The notes: a model not told the origin generated them from the sequence alone. 64,000 bases of DNA from Dryas octopetala (GCA_963921425.1 OY992834.1:25867923-25931922), one strand, 5' to 3'. Counted from the stretch's first letter, positions 33,401 through 43,399 are shown. Made by a program: numbers and translations.

Positions 33401-34791
33401 TCTGCCATCCATAACATGATTAACGTTTCTATCTCATATTTATAGTCCTTAGGAAACATTGAGCAATAAGCAAAGCATCGCTTCAAATATCCAGGGAGGT
33501 GATGATAGCTTAGCCTTAGAGCTGGTAGAATGTTGTTCTCTGGCAGTTGCCAAATTTTGCTGTCCAAGATATCATTCCAGAATTTCTCATCTTCAGGTTT
33601 AGAGCGCAGGAGGCCCCCAAGTGGCTTTGCAGCCAATGGCAAACCTTTACACTTCTCAACTATTTGATCGCCAATCACTTTCAAGTTTGGATAGGCATCT
33701 AAGTTCCTGTTTTGGAACACAATTTTTCTGAATAATGACCAACAATCATTTTCTGACAACCCCTTCAAAGGGTAAGGTAGAACAGTGCCCATAATTGATG
33801 CAACCTTTTCAGAGCGTGTTGTGGTTATGATTCTACTCCCTGGTGCGCCAACTGCGAAAGGCACTTGTAAGTCATCCCAACTTTCATACTTCTCATTCCA
33901 GACATCATCCAGAACAATCAGAAATTTCCTTTTTTTCAACAAATTTCTCAGATTATCTTGAACTAATTCCAAATTGTTTGTGCTCAAACTGTTCCTCGTT
34001 GCAGACTCAACAAGTGTTTTTGTTATCATCAAGACATCAAATACATCAGACACACAAGCCCAAGCTTTCAAATCAAAATGACTACCCACAGTCTCATCAT
34101 TATACACAAGTTGGGCAAGCGTTGTCTTTCCAATGCCCCCCATGCCTACAATTGGAATCACGTAAACGCCATCATCATTTTCCTCCCCCAATTTAAGCAA
34201 CTTAATTATCTCCTCCTTATCAACCTCTCTACCATAAACACCAGATTCATTAACCATTGGAGTTGTTGCCAATCTATCAATCCCTGACGAAACCCCTCCA
34301 GTGTCTTCTCTCAAACGAAGAATATCTTTTTGTTTCGCAATTTCTTCTAGTCTTTCTACCATCTTTTTTATTTTCGACTCTACTCGTTCCCTAAACGGAT
34401 TAAGAGTATTAGCAATGTCCTTCTTCTTAAAGTCTAGCCCTTCCTTGACTGTCACACTTGCATTAAAAGGGTCAAACAGAAAACTCAGTACCTTATTGTT
34501 GTTGCTGTTATGTGATTCAAGAGCATCGTTGACAATATCACCCAATAAGTCCTCAGCATCATAAGCTGCAACTCTGACCTCGTCAAGCCAAGCCTTGACA
34601 TGTAAGTCTTTGATTTGCTTCTCCTCAGCATGATTGAGAACTGCATGAATTATGAGTAGGTTTGTCTTGAGCTTTGCTAGCAAGGAGTCATCGAGTTTCC
34701 ACTTGAGGAAAAAATCTATCACATCTTGAGTGGCCAACTTGTTGAGCAGCAGGCTTACAGAAGCAGATTCAAGTGCTCGTCCCAAAGGCAT
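30457..34791 (-). CDS. CC-NBS-LRR disease resistance protein (RPP13-like/R13L1 type)
   Basis: An uninterrupted 1444-residue frame encoding an intracellular immune receptor. The N-terminal Rx-type coiled coil covers about 10-100, with AYDAEDLLGDI near 76-86. The NB-ARC domain has P-loop GMGGIGKTT (216-224), kinase-2 FLIVLDDVWNE (290-300), GSRIITTTR (318-326), GLPLAA (383-388), RNBS-D CFAYCSMFPKD (439-449) and MHD (505-507), so all nucleotide-binding motifs look intact. From about 560 to 1430 run some 25 or more leucine-rich repeats with CPxL/LESFP phrases. Length is typical for the subfamily, and MPLGRALESASVSLLLNKL is a usual start. It is the apparently functional relative of the broken copy at 44745-53182 on the same strand. 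The pathogen recognised cannot be told. Confidence 0.95.
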   Translation of the reverse strand: MPLGRALESASVSLLLNKLATQDVIDFFLKWKLDDSLLAKLKTNLLIIHAVLNHAEEKQIKDLHVKAWLDEVRVAAYDAEDLLGDIVNDALESHNSNNNKVLSFLFDPFNASVTVKEGLDFKKKDIANTLNPFRERVESKIKKMVERLEEIAKQKDILRLREDTGGVSSGIDRLATTPMVNESGVYGREVDKEEIIKLLKLGEENDDGVYVIPIVGMGGIGKTTLAQLVYNDETVGSHFDLKAWACVSDVFDVLMITKTLVESATRNSLSTNNLELVQDNLRNLLKKRKFLIVLDDVWNEKYESWDDLQVPFAVGAPGSRIITTTRSEKVASIMGTVLPYPLKGLSENDCWSLFRKIVFQNRNLDAYPNLKVIGDQIVEKCKGLPLAAKPLGGLLRSKPEDEKFWNDILDSKIWQLPENNILPALRLSYHHLPGYLKRCFAYCSMFPKDYKYEIETLIMLWMAEGFVLEPQGNKTIEDVARNYFYELSSRSFFQQYIYDKSRFVMHDLIHDLAQSVSGKTFFRLEENAKNNSDSTKTRHLSYIRTDNEVFQKFEPFSKVECLRTFLPLDPFLRFNFSYLADKVPHDMMPKLRFLRVLSFSGYVIDKLPDSIGNLKHLCYLNLSHCEIKELPESTSSLYNLQTLILFQCRSLTKLPTDMGNLCKLRHLNIEGTGLENMPLGMGRLINLQILSHFVVRKSIGSGMAEFKDLSNLQGSLSISGLHDVTSVRDAIEAKLETKQHLDHLVLEWSNSFNASRNEGIETDVLDALQPHENLKKLTIRYYGGTEFPSWMGDTFLTNMTHLHLKGCKKCTSLPSLGQLPSLKDLTIEAMDGIKQVGLDFYGDGDASTIPFPTLETLKFENMKEWEEWSSLEDGRLEGFPGLRNLSIFICPKLRKFSHGFASLEKLCIKRCGALTTFSQNPALGNLGTVEFPCLRQLVLVGCSELDELPVTLPSLEGLEIDGCGKLSALPTLVGLHTLYVLDSNAELLGCIMELSSLTSVHLNNISYVKSLPEGFIRQSAKLVELSIVGFSNLEYLSNERVGLAQLASLQRLTISHCPEFVAFPDEDDKLPPLLRYLDLKHCQGLMKLPHKLYKLDCLTELRIEWCPKIESFPELGLPHMLKRLVIRDCAALKTLPQEILCNNNFLEYLEVHRCASLTSFLEEGILPTTLKHMKVYYCKSLRSLPKGLMCKDNVSLQYLEIDNCSSLMSFPSGELPTTLERLEIGNCSKLQTLPPTLLNLMNLENLEVTSCPLLEHFPEGGLPTNTKMVTISECENLKSLPEFISKLKRLQKLVISGCPSLTSLPKQGLPTNLRLLRVTDCEKLNPISQWKLHKLTSLNDFTIGGFHGLVSFSNEFLLPDTLTSLAIDRLPDLESISEVLQNLASLERLSIMGCGKLQSLPMKGLPAMLCHLKIWDCPLLKHRCEHLKGEDWPKIENIPFVHLS

Positions 34792-35955
34792 GGTTTCAGT
34801 GTTTTAGGTCTGTGAGAGAAATGATGGGAATCAGTCAATCAGATGATCGATATCCTAATGTATATACATATATATAATGGAAAATGTATAAAAGATATAA
34901 AATGTATCAACAATGGAGCTTCTTGGATGACTCAGCTGTTGAAAATTATTCAACAAAACCATCTATAAGAAGAAAACTAGTATAATACGCTGTAAATAAG
35001 AAGGAAAAATCCAAATAACTTCCCTTGTTTGTAAATGAAGGGTAAATTACGTTTTGGCGTTTTGCATTCATTGTAATACAACAAATAAAAAAATCACTTT
35101 ATTTTCTAATCTTTCAAAAATCAAAAATCAAAAATCAAAACGTTGAAATATAGATTTAATGTTTAGAGAACAGTGCAATGTTTATCGATCTCTGTCCGTT
35201 GGATTGACCAAGTCAACTGTTTTCTACCAACATGGGCGTGAGACGGGTCCACCAAATTTGTAGATTATTGGAGAATACGCCTTCGAAACGTGATTTGGGT
35301 TTTGGAAGATTCCTATTGAGGTAAGATTCCTAAATTAGAATATTCTATGGACCCAATGGAATGAGGACACGTGTCTATGATGAAATCACAACTGAAGTGT
35401 GCATTCTAAATACATCTTGTGTGAATTTTAGAATGTGATGAGTTTAGCTAATTTTTCTTTGAGTCAAACTCGATCTCCTTTGTTTCCCTGAGCTATATCA
35501 TGTTTTTTATTCATGAGCTACTGATTTTCTTGGAATCCAAACACTGGTAGCTCACTGATTTTCTTGTTTGCTTTTTGTTTCTCAGACAAAAACAAAGAAG
35601 GAAATATGTTTCGATACATGCAGCAGTTGTTAATTAAAGGATCACATTTTTCATACAGCTGAGTTTGAACTACATATATGTTATACACATGGCAGCAGCT
35701 CAGTCCAAAACCATGCAGTCAGACAGTCGATCTACAGTCTTCATCGCAGTCACTCCTAAAATGCTTTGAATAGCCTCTCAATAGAGCACCAGGTTCTCTA
35801 TCCCTGTGATTCTGTAAACTCTTCACTCTGAAACTCAAAACCTGCAGAAGGTGCAAGGTTCTCTATATCCCTGTACGTGATTCTATGAACTCTTCACTCT
35901 GAAACTCAAAACCAGAAGGTGCAGGTTTGGGAAAACTCTTCTTTCACAGATTCAA
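34792..35955. other. Promoter region between NBS-LRR and B3 genes
   Basis: Non-coding spacer between the minus-strand NBS-LRR start and the plus-strand B3 gene, so it should hold both promoters. TATATACATATATATAA-like sequence lies at about 34860-34880, roughly 75 bases above the NBS-LRR ATG. The right end (35790-35950) contains a near-duplicate pair of CTCTATxxCCTGT...TGAACTCTTCACTCTGAAACTCAAAACC phrases. Confidence 0.45.
35204..35216. promoter_or_regulatory. Inverted W-box pair
   Basis: TTGACCAAGTCAA contains two W-box cores (TTGAC) facing each other, about 415 bases above the NBS-LRR start codon. W boxes bind WRKY factors and are common in defence-gene promoters; single copies occur by chance, so this is only suggestive. 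Confidence 0.35.
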
Positions 35956-37860
35956 ATGGAGAGGATGCCAATCAACAGTTCACCAAAGAAACAATTTGTC
36001 AAGGTCCTGAATCGTAAGGTCTCTGAGTTCTCACAGCATTTGGTAACATCCTGCCTTTTTCTTCACTTTAAATTTCAAGATCAATTACTACTTTCACGAT
36101 GCATGATTGTGATTTGCTACATGACATTAGCCCCTCCCTCTCTAAATGAGTAGTATGTCACAATTACTTGATAAGTTTCCGAAGATTTGGTTGGATTAAT
36201 CCAAGTACTGTTTCATTATTATATATATATATAAGTTAATATAATGATGTCTTACATTTTCAGTTCTATTTATTAAATATTTTTGGCTTGGCAATCCCTT
36301 ATTATTGTACTTAACAGTCACAATGGTTCCATGTACATTTTAATGGCCACAACTGTCACAGATAGACCTTAATGGTCACATGTAGACCTTAATGGTCACA
36401 CTACGTTCACATGTAGACCTAGCTTAACGATCACAACGGTCACATATAGACTTTAACAATTTCAACGGTAACATATAGACTTAAACGGTCACATGTAGAT
36501 CGATCTTAACGGTCATAGATAGATCTTCACAGTACGTCACATCATATGTAGATCTTAACGGTCACATGTGGACCTTCCTCTTGCAACATGTACTTTAGAC
36601 CCACATGCATAAGAGGTCACATATTGTAACGGTCACATGCACAAAAATTTCTATGTGAGACTTAATTGCTTGATTTTATGTGTTATGTTATTTAAGAAGC
36701 TATTAAATTTTGCAGCATATATCGCCAGCATTTGTCAAGAACTTTGATGGAAAGCCACTTAATTTGCAAAATTTCTCTTAGAGGCCTTTGTGGAACATGG
36801 GATGTGGAATTGGATATAGGAGAGAGAATGGCTTGTGTTAATCTTCGATGATCAGGTTGGCAGGGTTTTGTGAAGGATTACGTTTTAGAGAAAGGGAACT
36901 TTTTGGATTTTAGTTACGACAGGGAATCGAACTTCGATGTCACAGTCTATGATAGAACCTGTTGCGAGAAGGATGTAGAAGCAGCAAAGAAGAGAAGTAC
37001 TGGCAGTCTTTTTTCCTTGGTGGACAAAGGAAATCAAGCTCAAGACTCAGAAACTGAGTTGTAAGTTATAGTACTCCGTTTTAGTTAACTTCTCTCTAAC
37101 AACTTGTTTTACACTTTTTCTTCTTGGATTGTGTCTCAATTTGGCACCATTTATGTAGGCGATCAAGTCATGCCGGAAGAAAGAGGTGCAAAAGGTTATG
37201 TAGAAGAAACATCAACAGGATCCATGGTGTTCAAATCAGCGAATTCATGCATGTTTTATGGAAACTTTTAAAAAGCATTTAAGATATCACATGGTGAGTA
37301 CTAAGCCAACTATATATGTTTTCTAAACGTACCTTTACCTGTTGCGATTGGAAAATAGTAAATGATATCATTAGAATATCTTTTTAATGACAACAAAATA
37401 TGTGACTCAAGTTTAAGGCTTGAGTATGAAATACTTCTAGCATGAATATGTTTTGATTTTTAGTTTTTGGTCAATTTCCAAGCTATCTTACTCTAGCGTC
37501 ATGAAATTTTTTCCCCTTGATATCAATGAGGTTCCAAACTGTAGATGATTCCAAAGGAAATAGCTTTGGCAGAAGGTCATATGGGTAAGGAGAGTGTCCT
37601 ACTTGAAGATCCATCTGGTAGGTCATGGCTTGTTAAACTTAGAAGCAGCGGCCAGTTTGATCCTAATCACTAGCTTGCTCATGACAAAAGGCTGGGCAGA
37701 ATGCGGTAAAGCGAACCAGATTTCACTTGGGGACACCATCATCTTTGAGTGTGTTAAGCAAGTTGTAATTCAGATTGATATTTTCAAAGCAGGAGACAAG
37801 AGGTGCATGTCCTGTGGAACTTGCTGCTGCCTCCTGATCTCAAAAATTAGAGCTTGTTGA
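35956..37860 (+). pseudogene. B3-domain (REM-like) gene, copy 1, broken
   Basis: Exon 1 (35956-36042, 29 residues, ending GT) and exon 2 from 36716 (after TGCAG) begin a B3 DNA-binding domain: SPKKQFVKVLN, then SPAFVKNFDGKPL. The frame then hits a stop at 36779 and is shifted. The domain resumes in another frame with GFVKDYVLEKGNFLDF and SNFDVTVYD (36870-37064). A second B3 domain follows at about 37542-37860 (SVLLEDPSGRSWLVKL, a frameshift, then ANQISLGDTIIFECV). Two B3 domains joined by a variable linker are the usual REM layout; REM proteins are nuclear and linked to reproductive meristems. At least three lesions make this a pseudogene. Confidence 0.8.
36310..36625 (+). repeat. Degenerate minisatellite in the B3 intron
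   Basis: About a dozen imperfect copies of a phrase near 20 bp, TTAACGGTCACATGTAGACC, fill this part of the first intron. The intron of the second B3 gene has only two or three such phrases (about 39640-39690), so the array expanded in this copy or shrank in the other. Confidence 0.75.
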
Positions 37861-37864
37861 CTCA

Positions 37865-38008
37865 TTGCAATTTTCTTTTTAGAAAAATGTTGTAATTGCT
37901 ATATTTGACTCCTTGCAATTTTCTTTTTAGAAAAATGTTGTAATTGCTATATTTGACTCCTTGCAATTTTCTTTTTCGAATATTGTTGTGATTGCTATAT
38001 TTTCTAAT
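37865..38008. repeat. 48-bp tandem repeat, three units
   Basis: Units beginning TTGCAATTTTCTTTTT start at 37865, 37913 and 37961; the first two are nearly identical and the third has diverged. They directly follow the B3 pseudogene. Confidence 0.9.
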
Positions 38009-39324
38009 CCATTTTGGGTAAAGGATAATGTTGAATTTAAGGTTATTTTTCATTCCCTCAAAACTCTTCTAATTCTGTTTGTGCCTGGGAAATATTTCTA
38101 AATGTTCTGTGATTTGACACTTGAGTTTATATTAGTTTACTTTCCAAATACGTACAACTAATCAAATGTTACAATTAAGAAAGCAAACAAACACCGTTTA
38201 AAATTAAAAAGGAAAAAAATGAAATGTGCTTAATTCGTGTCTGTGAAAGACTTTTCTCCTTGGCTAGCTAGTAGCAGTCCATAAAAAAATTTCAATGTAT
38301 TGCTCATTTATATTATATGGACATGAGTAATATTATACATGTATAATATATTTATTCATGTGTCTTTTTTCATATAATTGAAAAGTATATGAAAAAAATT
38401 AAAAATACCTTCATATGCATATAATACCCATACTTACTTACTAGGATTGTGAGTGACGTGATTTTCCATTGGTATAAGTGAGTAGTAGTATTCAATTCAG
38501 GATAAGTATGGAAGATATGATTAAATAGGCTAATAGAAAGAAGGAAATTTAAAGGTCCAGATAGTCTTTACTTGTTTTCGTCCTCACATGTTTTTGAATT
38601 GTGTTTTCTGTCACCGTGATCGTAAAAATGTATATCGACCATTTGTTTCTTCATGTCCTATTATTTAGATGGTGTTATCTCATGGCTTCGATAAGGTCCA
38701 GTTAAACGAAATTCAAAGACGGTGACTGATATTCTCTCTCATAAGGTTCAATGCCATGACGGGTGCAATATTTGGTTAATAATATTTTCAGCTCGTTAGT
38801 TGTTTCCTAGAGGTGTTCTTTCAGCACATTTCCTGGAAGCTAGCTCAGTTACAGATAAGCTTGGTAAGTTGGGTAAATCTGATACTTTTTACCATACTTT
38901 GGAACAATTAGTTTCCTTTAGTCGTGATAGATCGATGTCGATGAGATGGTATATATGATGATAGGTTATCTTCTGAGTTGTCGTAGTTAGTGTTATTTTT
39001 TTATTAGCAAAAACAAAGAAGGAAATCTGTTTTGAAATACAAATGTTACCAAAAAGGACAGCTCAGTTTTTAAACTGCATGATATACACATGGCAGGAGG
39101 CAGCACAAGAATGAGAAAAACAGGAAGGCTAGGCGTTTCTGTTCTGTCTTCCCCTGCCCATAAATTTACTTCCAAAAACAGTCACACAGTGTAGAGAGAG
39201 AGAGAGAGAGAGCAGTCACTGCTAATAGCACAAGGTTCTATAGCGTCCATGTGATTTTTTTTTTCTCTGAAATTGAAAACCAGAAGGTCCAGGTTTGGGA
39301 AAACTCTTGATATAGCAGATTCAA
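38009..39324. other. Intergenic and 5' region of the second B3 gene
   Basis: No coding frame. An AG microsatellite (about 39192-39212) and the phrase CAGAAGGTxCAGGTTTGGGAAAACTCTT, shared with the leader of B3 copy 1, mark the duplicated promoter/leader. Confidence 0.5.
39192..39212. repeat. (AG)n microsatellite
   Basis: About ten AG repeats about 115 bp before the start codon of B3 copy 2, probably in its leader or promoter. Confidence 0.9.
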
Positions 39325-40392
39325 ATGGCGGGTAGGATGCCAAATCAACCTTCACCAAAGAAAAAAACGTTTTTCAAGGTCCTGGAAAGTGACTTCTCTG
39401 AGTTCTCTCAGCATCTGGTAACATCATTTTCAAGTTCAATTTATACAGTCTGATATGTGATAACTAGTATGGCACAATTTTTTGATGAGTTTTCAAAGAT
39501 TTGGTTGAGTTATTTCCAAGTATTGTTCATCATTTCAACATATTAATTAATATAGGGATGTCATGCATTTTCAATTCTGTTATTAAATTAATTGTTTTGG
39601 CTAGGCCATACCTTAATTTAATTAAAAAATAATTGCATCTAACGGTCATAACGGTCACATGTACCTAACAATCACAACGGTCTCCATTTCACTTCATATT
39701 TTGTACATGGTCACGTACCAGATCTCTTTTCAGTTCATATTTGTATGTATTGGCCTCTTTCACTTAATTACGTACGCAAAATGTACGTGAGACCAAAAAT
39801 TATAGTTTTGAGAGCCAAAAATTATAGTTTTGAGATATACTAATGTGAACTTGCTAGCTTGATCCTATATATTATGTTTATATAACAAGCTAGTTATTAA
39901 ATTTTGTAGAAGATACCACCCGCTTTTGTCAAGAACTTCAATGGAGAACCACCTTGCAGATGTGCTCTTATTGGCCCTAGTGCGACATGGCTTGTGGAAT
40001 TGGAAAAGAGAGAGGATGGCTTGTTCTTCCACGATCTTGGTTGGCAGGGTTTTGTGAAGGATCATGCTTTAGAAACTGGGGATTTCTTGGTTTTCATTTA
40101 CAACGATGGATCAGACTTCAATGTCACAGTCTTTGACAATTCGTTGTGTGAAAAGGATATAGAAGCAGCCAAGAGGAGAAGTGCTGGCAGTTCTGTTTCC
40201 TTGGGAAAAAAAGGAAACCAAGGTGGAGCAAAAAATGAAATGATTGACATTGAAAGCGAAAACAAGAAAGAAGATTGTGGAAAAAATCATGTTTACTTAG
40301 TAAACAAAGGAAATCAAGCTGCAGTAAAACTTGAAGTTGACTCTGAAACTGAACGTGACAACGAAGAATCTGCAACAAGTGGTAAGTTATAG
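39325..40392 (+). CDS. B3-domain (REM-like) protein, copy 2, single B3
   Basis: Predicted exons 39325-39417 (31 residues, donor CTG|GTAACA) and 39910-40392 (160 residues plus stop) join in phase 0 to a 191-residue protein. The B3 fold is complete at about 12-105: FFKVLESDFSE, IPPAFVKNFNGEPP, TWLVELEK, LGWQGFVKDHALETGDFLVF and FNVTVFD. A Lys/Glu-rich tail (KKRGN.., ENKKEDCG) follows. A strong donor GTAAGT at 40382 and an exon-like continuation at about 40490-40595 (EETSLGPNMLIKQ) match the linker of copy 1, so the gene may once have run on to a second B3 domain, of which only scraps remain near 40610-40690. A nuclear DNA-binding role is expected; activity of a one-domain form is unknown. Confidence 0.7.
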
Positions 40393-40692
40393 CGTACTCC
40401 ATGTTAGTTAACTTCTCTGCATGTTTTCTAGTGATCACTTGTTTTATTCTCTTTCATCTTAAATTGTGTTTTTGGCATGGTGTAAGCAATCATGTCAGGC
40501 CAGAAAAAGAACGTGCAGACGATCATGCAGAAGAAACATCGTTAGGACCCAACATGTTGATCAAACAAGAGAATTCATGTTTTAGGAAACGATGAAGGAA
40601 GAACCCAATCGTTGCTCATGGCAAAAGGCTGGAGACAAAGCTGTAGACAATGTGGTACTTGAAGACCCCAATGTTAAAAATTAAGATAGTTG

Positions 40693-40733
40693 ACTCTGAA
40701 GTTTCTTTTTTTGTTCAATAACTCTGAAGTTTC
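40693..40733 (-). repeat. Micro-insertion with 13-bp duplication
   Basis: ACTCTGAAGTTTC at 40693-40705 and 40721-40733 flanks 15 bp: a T run, then GTTCAATA. This is a variant of the poly-T plus GGTCAA pattern. Confidence 0.6.
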
Positions 40734-40884
40734 ATATTTCAATTTTCTGTTTTATTTGTTTGAAAACTGTTGTGATGACTATATTTGCTTATCTATTTTG
40801 GATAAACTGATCGAGTTCATATTTAATTCTCCAAAATTGTTAGAAAATGTGATCACTGCCAAAATTGGAGCAAAGTAATACTGT

Positions 40885-40936
40885 AATAAAGTTAATGATA
40901 AAAATAAATTGGTCAAAAAAAATAAAGTTAATGATA
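40885..40936 (+). repeat. LINE tail micro-insertion with 16-bp duplication
   Basis: AATAAAGTTAATGATA occurs unchanged at 40885-40900 and 40921-40936. The 20-bp insert is AAAATAAATTGGTC followed by As, again a TTGGTCA-A(n) end. Confidence 0.8.
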
Positions 40937-41773
40937 CATATAGGATGAATAACATACACATATAATTCGATAAATTCGTTTAAAAATACAATAAGAAAAA
41001 AAATACAAAAAGAGTTATGCATGTAGATACTATAACAGTCCAAAAACCCAAGACATTAGCCAATTGCCCCTAAAGAAATAATGGTTCATAAGGGGAAGAG
41101 AGAAGATGGACATAAAAAACGTACAAAGAGTTTAATCCTATCTTGATTGATCAGAGCAACCTGGATGGACACGTTGACGAGAGCCACCAACCCTGACTTG
41201 AATACGCAGTGCCAAACAATGGGGCAAAAGTTTGAGATCTACACCTTGCAACAACAAATTATATATACAGCTAAACCAAAAGATGGCTTAACATTTGTTG
41301 TGTGCAGAGAGCAAAACAGGATTGATTTCAGTTTTGAGAGAGCACACACCGACCATATAAATTCAAGTTACACATGCAATTAACATGTATGCCAATATAT
41401 GACTCAAATAAGTGGGAAGTACATTCTGCAGTACTTGCCCTGTATGTGTCACCACAGCTTTTGTTTTGAATATATATAGAAGGAATGAAGAATAATAGAT
41501 CAAAGAAGTTGAATTAACCATGTACTTTTCCATTGCAAATGCCAATATATATGTTGTCTCTTTAAATTTCAAATACAAGCATGTCACCATAATCGAATTC
41601 CCCCCAAAATTAAAAGAAGCGAAACAGAACTAATATGAAAATTATACAATGGAGAACAAACAAACAAACACTTCCATCTTCCATCAACAAAGATTAGGCT
41701 TTTACAACTTTGAAACAGAATCCGGCCTTCTACAACCTGGAACTGGACTTCAAAACTAGAAAAAAACCTAAAA
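40937..41773. other. Intergenic, no gene recognised
   Basis: Overlapping short frames in both directions show no domain. Nothing to support. Confidence 0.45.
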
Positions 41774-42319
41774 TCACATCTGGATAAATTTAACTCGACA
41801 AGTAGTTGAACCCCTTTCATACATTTGAACTTCCTTGCATAACTTATCTTCCTCTTCTGTATCGAGCTCACCTGCATAAATTTTCATCTTATTCAAACCT
41901 CTACCAATCTTTAACAAATTCTTGATGATCGATTTCCATCACAACCAGACATCCCTTGAATCTTAGTATGGAGATAGTCTTGAGGTGGGAGTGTGGGACA
42001 AACAAGTAGACACAACCTCTGGTGGATTCCAATGATTCTCTGGGAATTTGAACTGCATTTGGAGCCCTGATGATACTTTAAAAGAAAGAATGAAATGAGA
42101 ATCTTTAAGAGCTGCATGTTGAAATCACATAGCACAAGGGTAAAAACATCTTACATAATGTAAGCAAAGATCTTCCAGATTAGGTGATCTCTTGAGAAAC
42201 ACTGCCACCAAGTCCGAGGAACTGCAATCAAGACGAACCAACTCCAATTGGTTCAAATTAACAAAAGTAGGCAGCCCACAAACCTTCTTGAAAGTCTGAA
42301 AGACATAAGTATTGATCAA
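41774..42319 (-). pseudogene. F-box/FBD/LRR protein, C-terminal remnant
   Basis: On the minus strand an LRR-like exon reads CGLPTFVNLNQLELVRLDC and LKRSPNLEDLCLHY and ends at a GTAAG donor near 42157. After an intron of about 75 bases comes an FBD domain: WNPPEVVSTCL, then in a shifted frame SHLKTISILRFKG, then back to LLKIGRGLNKMKIYAGEL, MYERGSTTCRVKF and a stop at 41774-41776. FBD domains close plant F-box/LRR proteins, which pick substrates for SCF ubiquitin ligases. Two frameshifts and the absence of an F-box upstream mark it as a remnant. Confidence 0.65.
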
Positions 42320-42821
42320 ATAAAAACTCTTAAATAAAAATATGTTAATCCAAATCTTAAAGTGCTAAAATGGAAAAAGGCTTTCAGTCACTACAACTTA
42401 TGTTTAGTACAAAGAACAGTAAGAATAGGAAAATGGGGGAATGCAGGGGATGTGTGCCTCTCAGTCATTGTTTTGAATAACAAGGTGCACAACTGGACCT
42501 TGTTTGGCTGTATGGGTGAAGGGAACGAAAAATGAGAATCTACTCATAATTACTATTAGAGAAAAAAAAAAAAAAAGATAAATTTGAGGTGAGAGAGTGT
42601 ATTGGAAAGGGTAGTTTTGGAAATACAATTAATAAAAATATATTAAAAAAAAGAAAAAAAGAAGAGTGCATGTAGAGAAAAGTGAAGTGCGAAAATCTTC
42701 TCCTTATATTAATTGGTAATAAAATTAATTAAGGAAACAATTGGTGTGTATATTATTATTGATCCTTTAATACTCACTTGTATTTGTAGATATCTACTCA
42801 CTAGAGGGAAGTGTTGGCGGG

Positions 42822-42874
42822 CATCCCCTTAAATTCTCTTTTTTTTTTTTTTGGTCAAACATCCCCTTAAATTC
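42822..42874 (-). repeat. LINE tail micro-insertion with 15-bp duplication
   Basis: CATCCCCTTAAATTC at 42822-42836 and 42860-42874 flanks 23 bp, TC plus a run of Ts and GGTCAAA. The end equals other tail insertions. Confidence 0.85.
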
Positions 42875-42919
42875 AATCATCTCATTTTTATTTATTTTTT
42901 TGTTCATTCAATCATCTCA
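42871..42919 (-). repeat. Second micro-insertion, overlapping the first duplication
   Basis: ATTCAATCATCTCA at 42871-42884 and 42906-42919 flanks 21 bp of T-rich DNA ending GTTC. Its left duplication starts inside the right duplication of the previous insertion, so two events hit the same spot. Confidence 0.7.
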
Positions 42920-43399
42920 AATAAGGACAAGAACACTGAAGCAGGAGAATATCCCTATAAATATGAAGTTCTCAACAAGAACATGCCCTGAACGAAGAAG
43001 TTGTTAAATAAATCAGTTCTATGAAGTACAAAAGAAACCTGGCCCCATGCTGAACATCATCTGGTTTTGGAGTTCAGGAAGGAAGCACACTGCTGCATTC
43101 ATTAATCTGCTTTAAGGTGGATGGTTTAACTCAATGTCAACATCTTCTTTGCGCCATAGAAGCCATAATTCACCGCACGCAAAATCCAATAGCATCTATT
43201 CAGTTTGGACCAGAGAAACAAATTTCCTTAATAGCATCAGTCCCCCAATCTTTGTTGAACAAGATCCTTTCATGCTGGACAGTGTCAAGGAATCATTATT
43301 TTAGTTGACCTCCAGTAATTCTGAAAATAGAAGATGATCACTCCCGTTAGCCATAACAAACAGGAAAAAAAAAAAACAGAGAAGAAACAAAGGGATATT

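Larger units (their letters stand above)
42320..43390. other. Intergenic, with two tail insertions
   Basis: No gene seen. Contains poly-A runs and the double micro-insertion at 42822-42919. Confidence 0.45.

Noticed and set aside
30812..34564. Plus-strand frames across the NBS-LRR gene
   Set aside because: Shadows of the intact minus-strand 1444-codon gene.
36310..36625. CRISPR-like regular repeats
   Set aside because: Units are imperfect and adjacent without unique spacers, in a plant intron; a minisatellite explains them.
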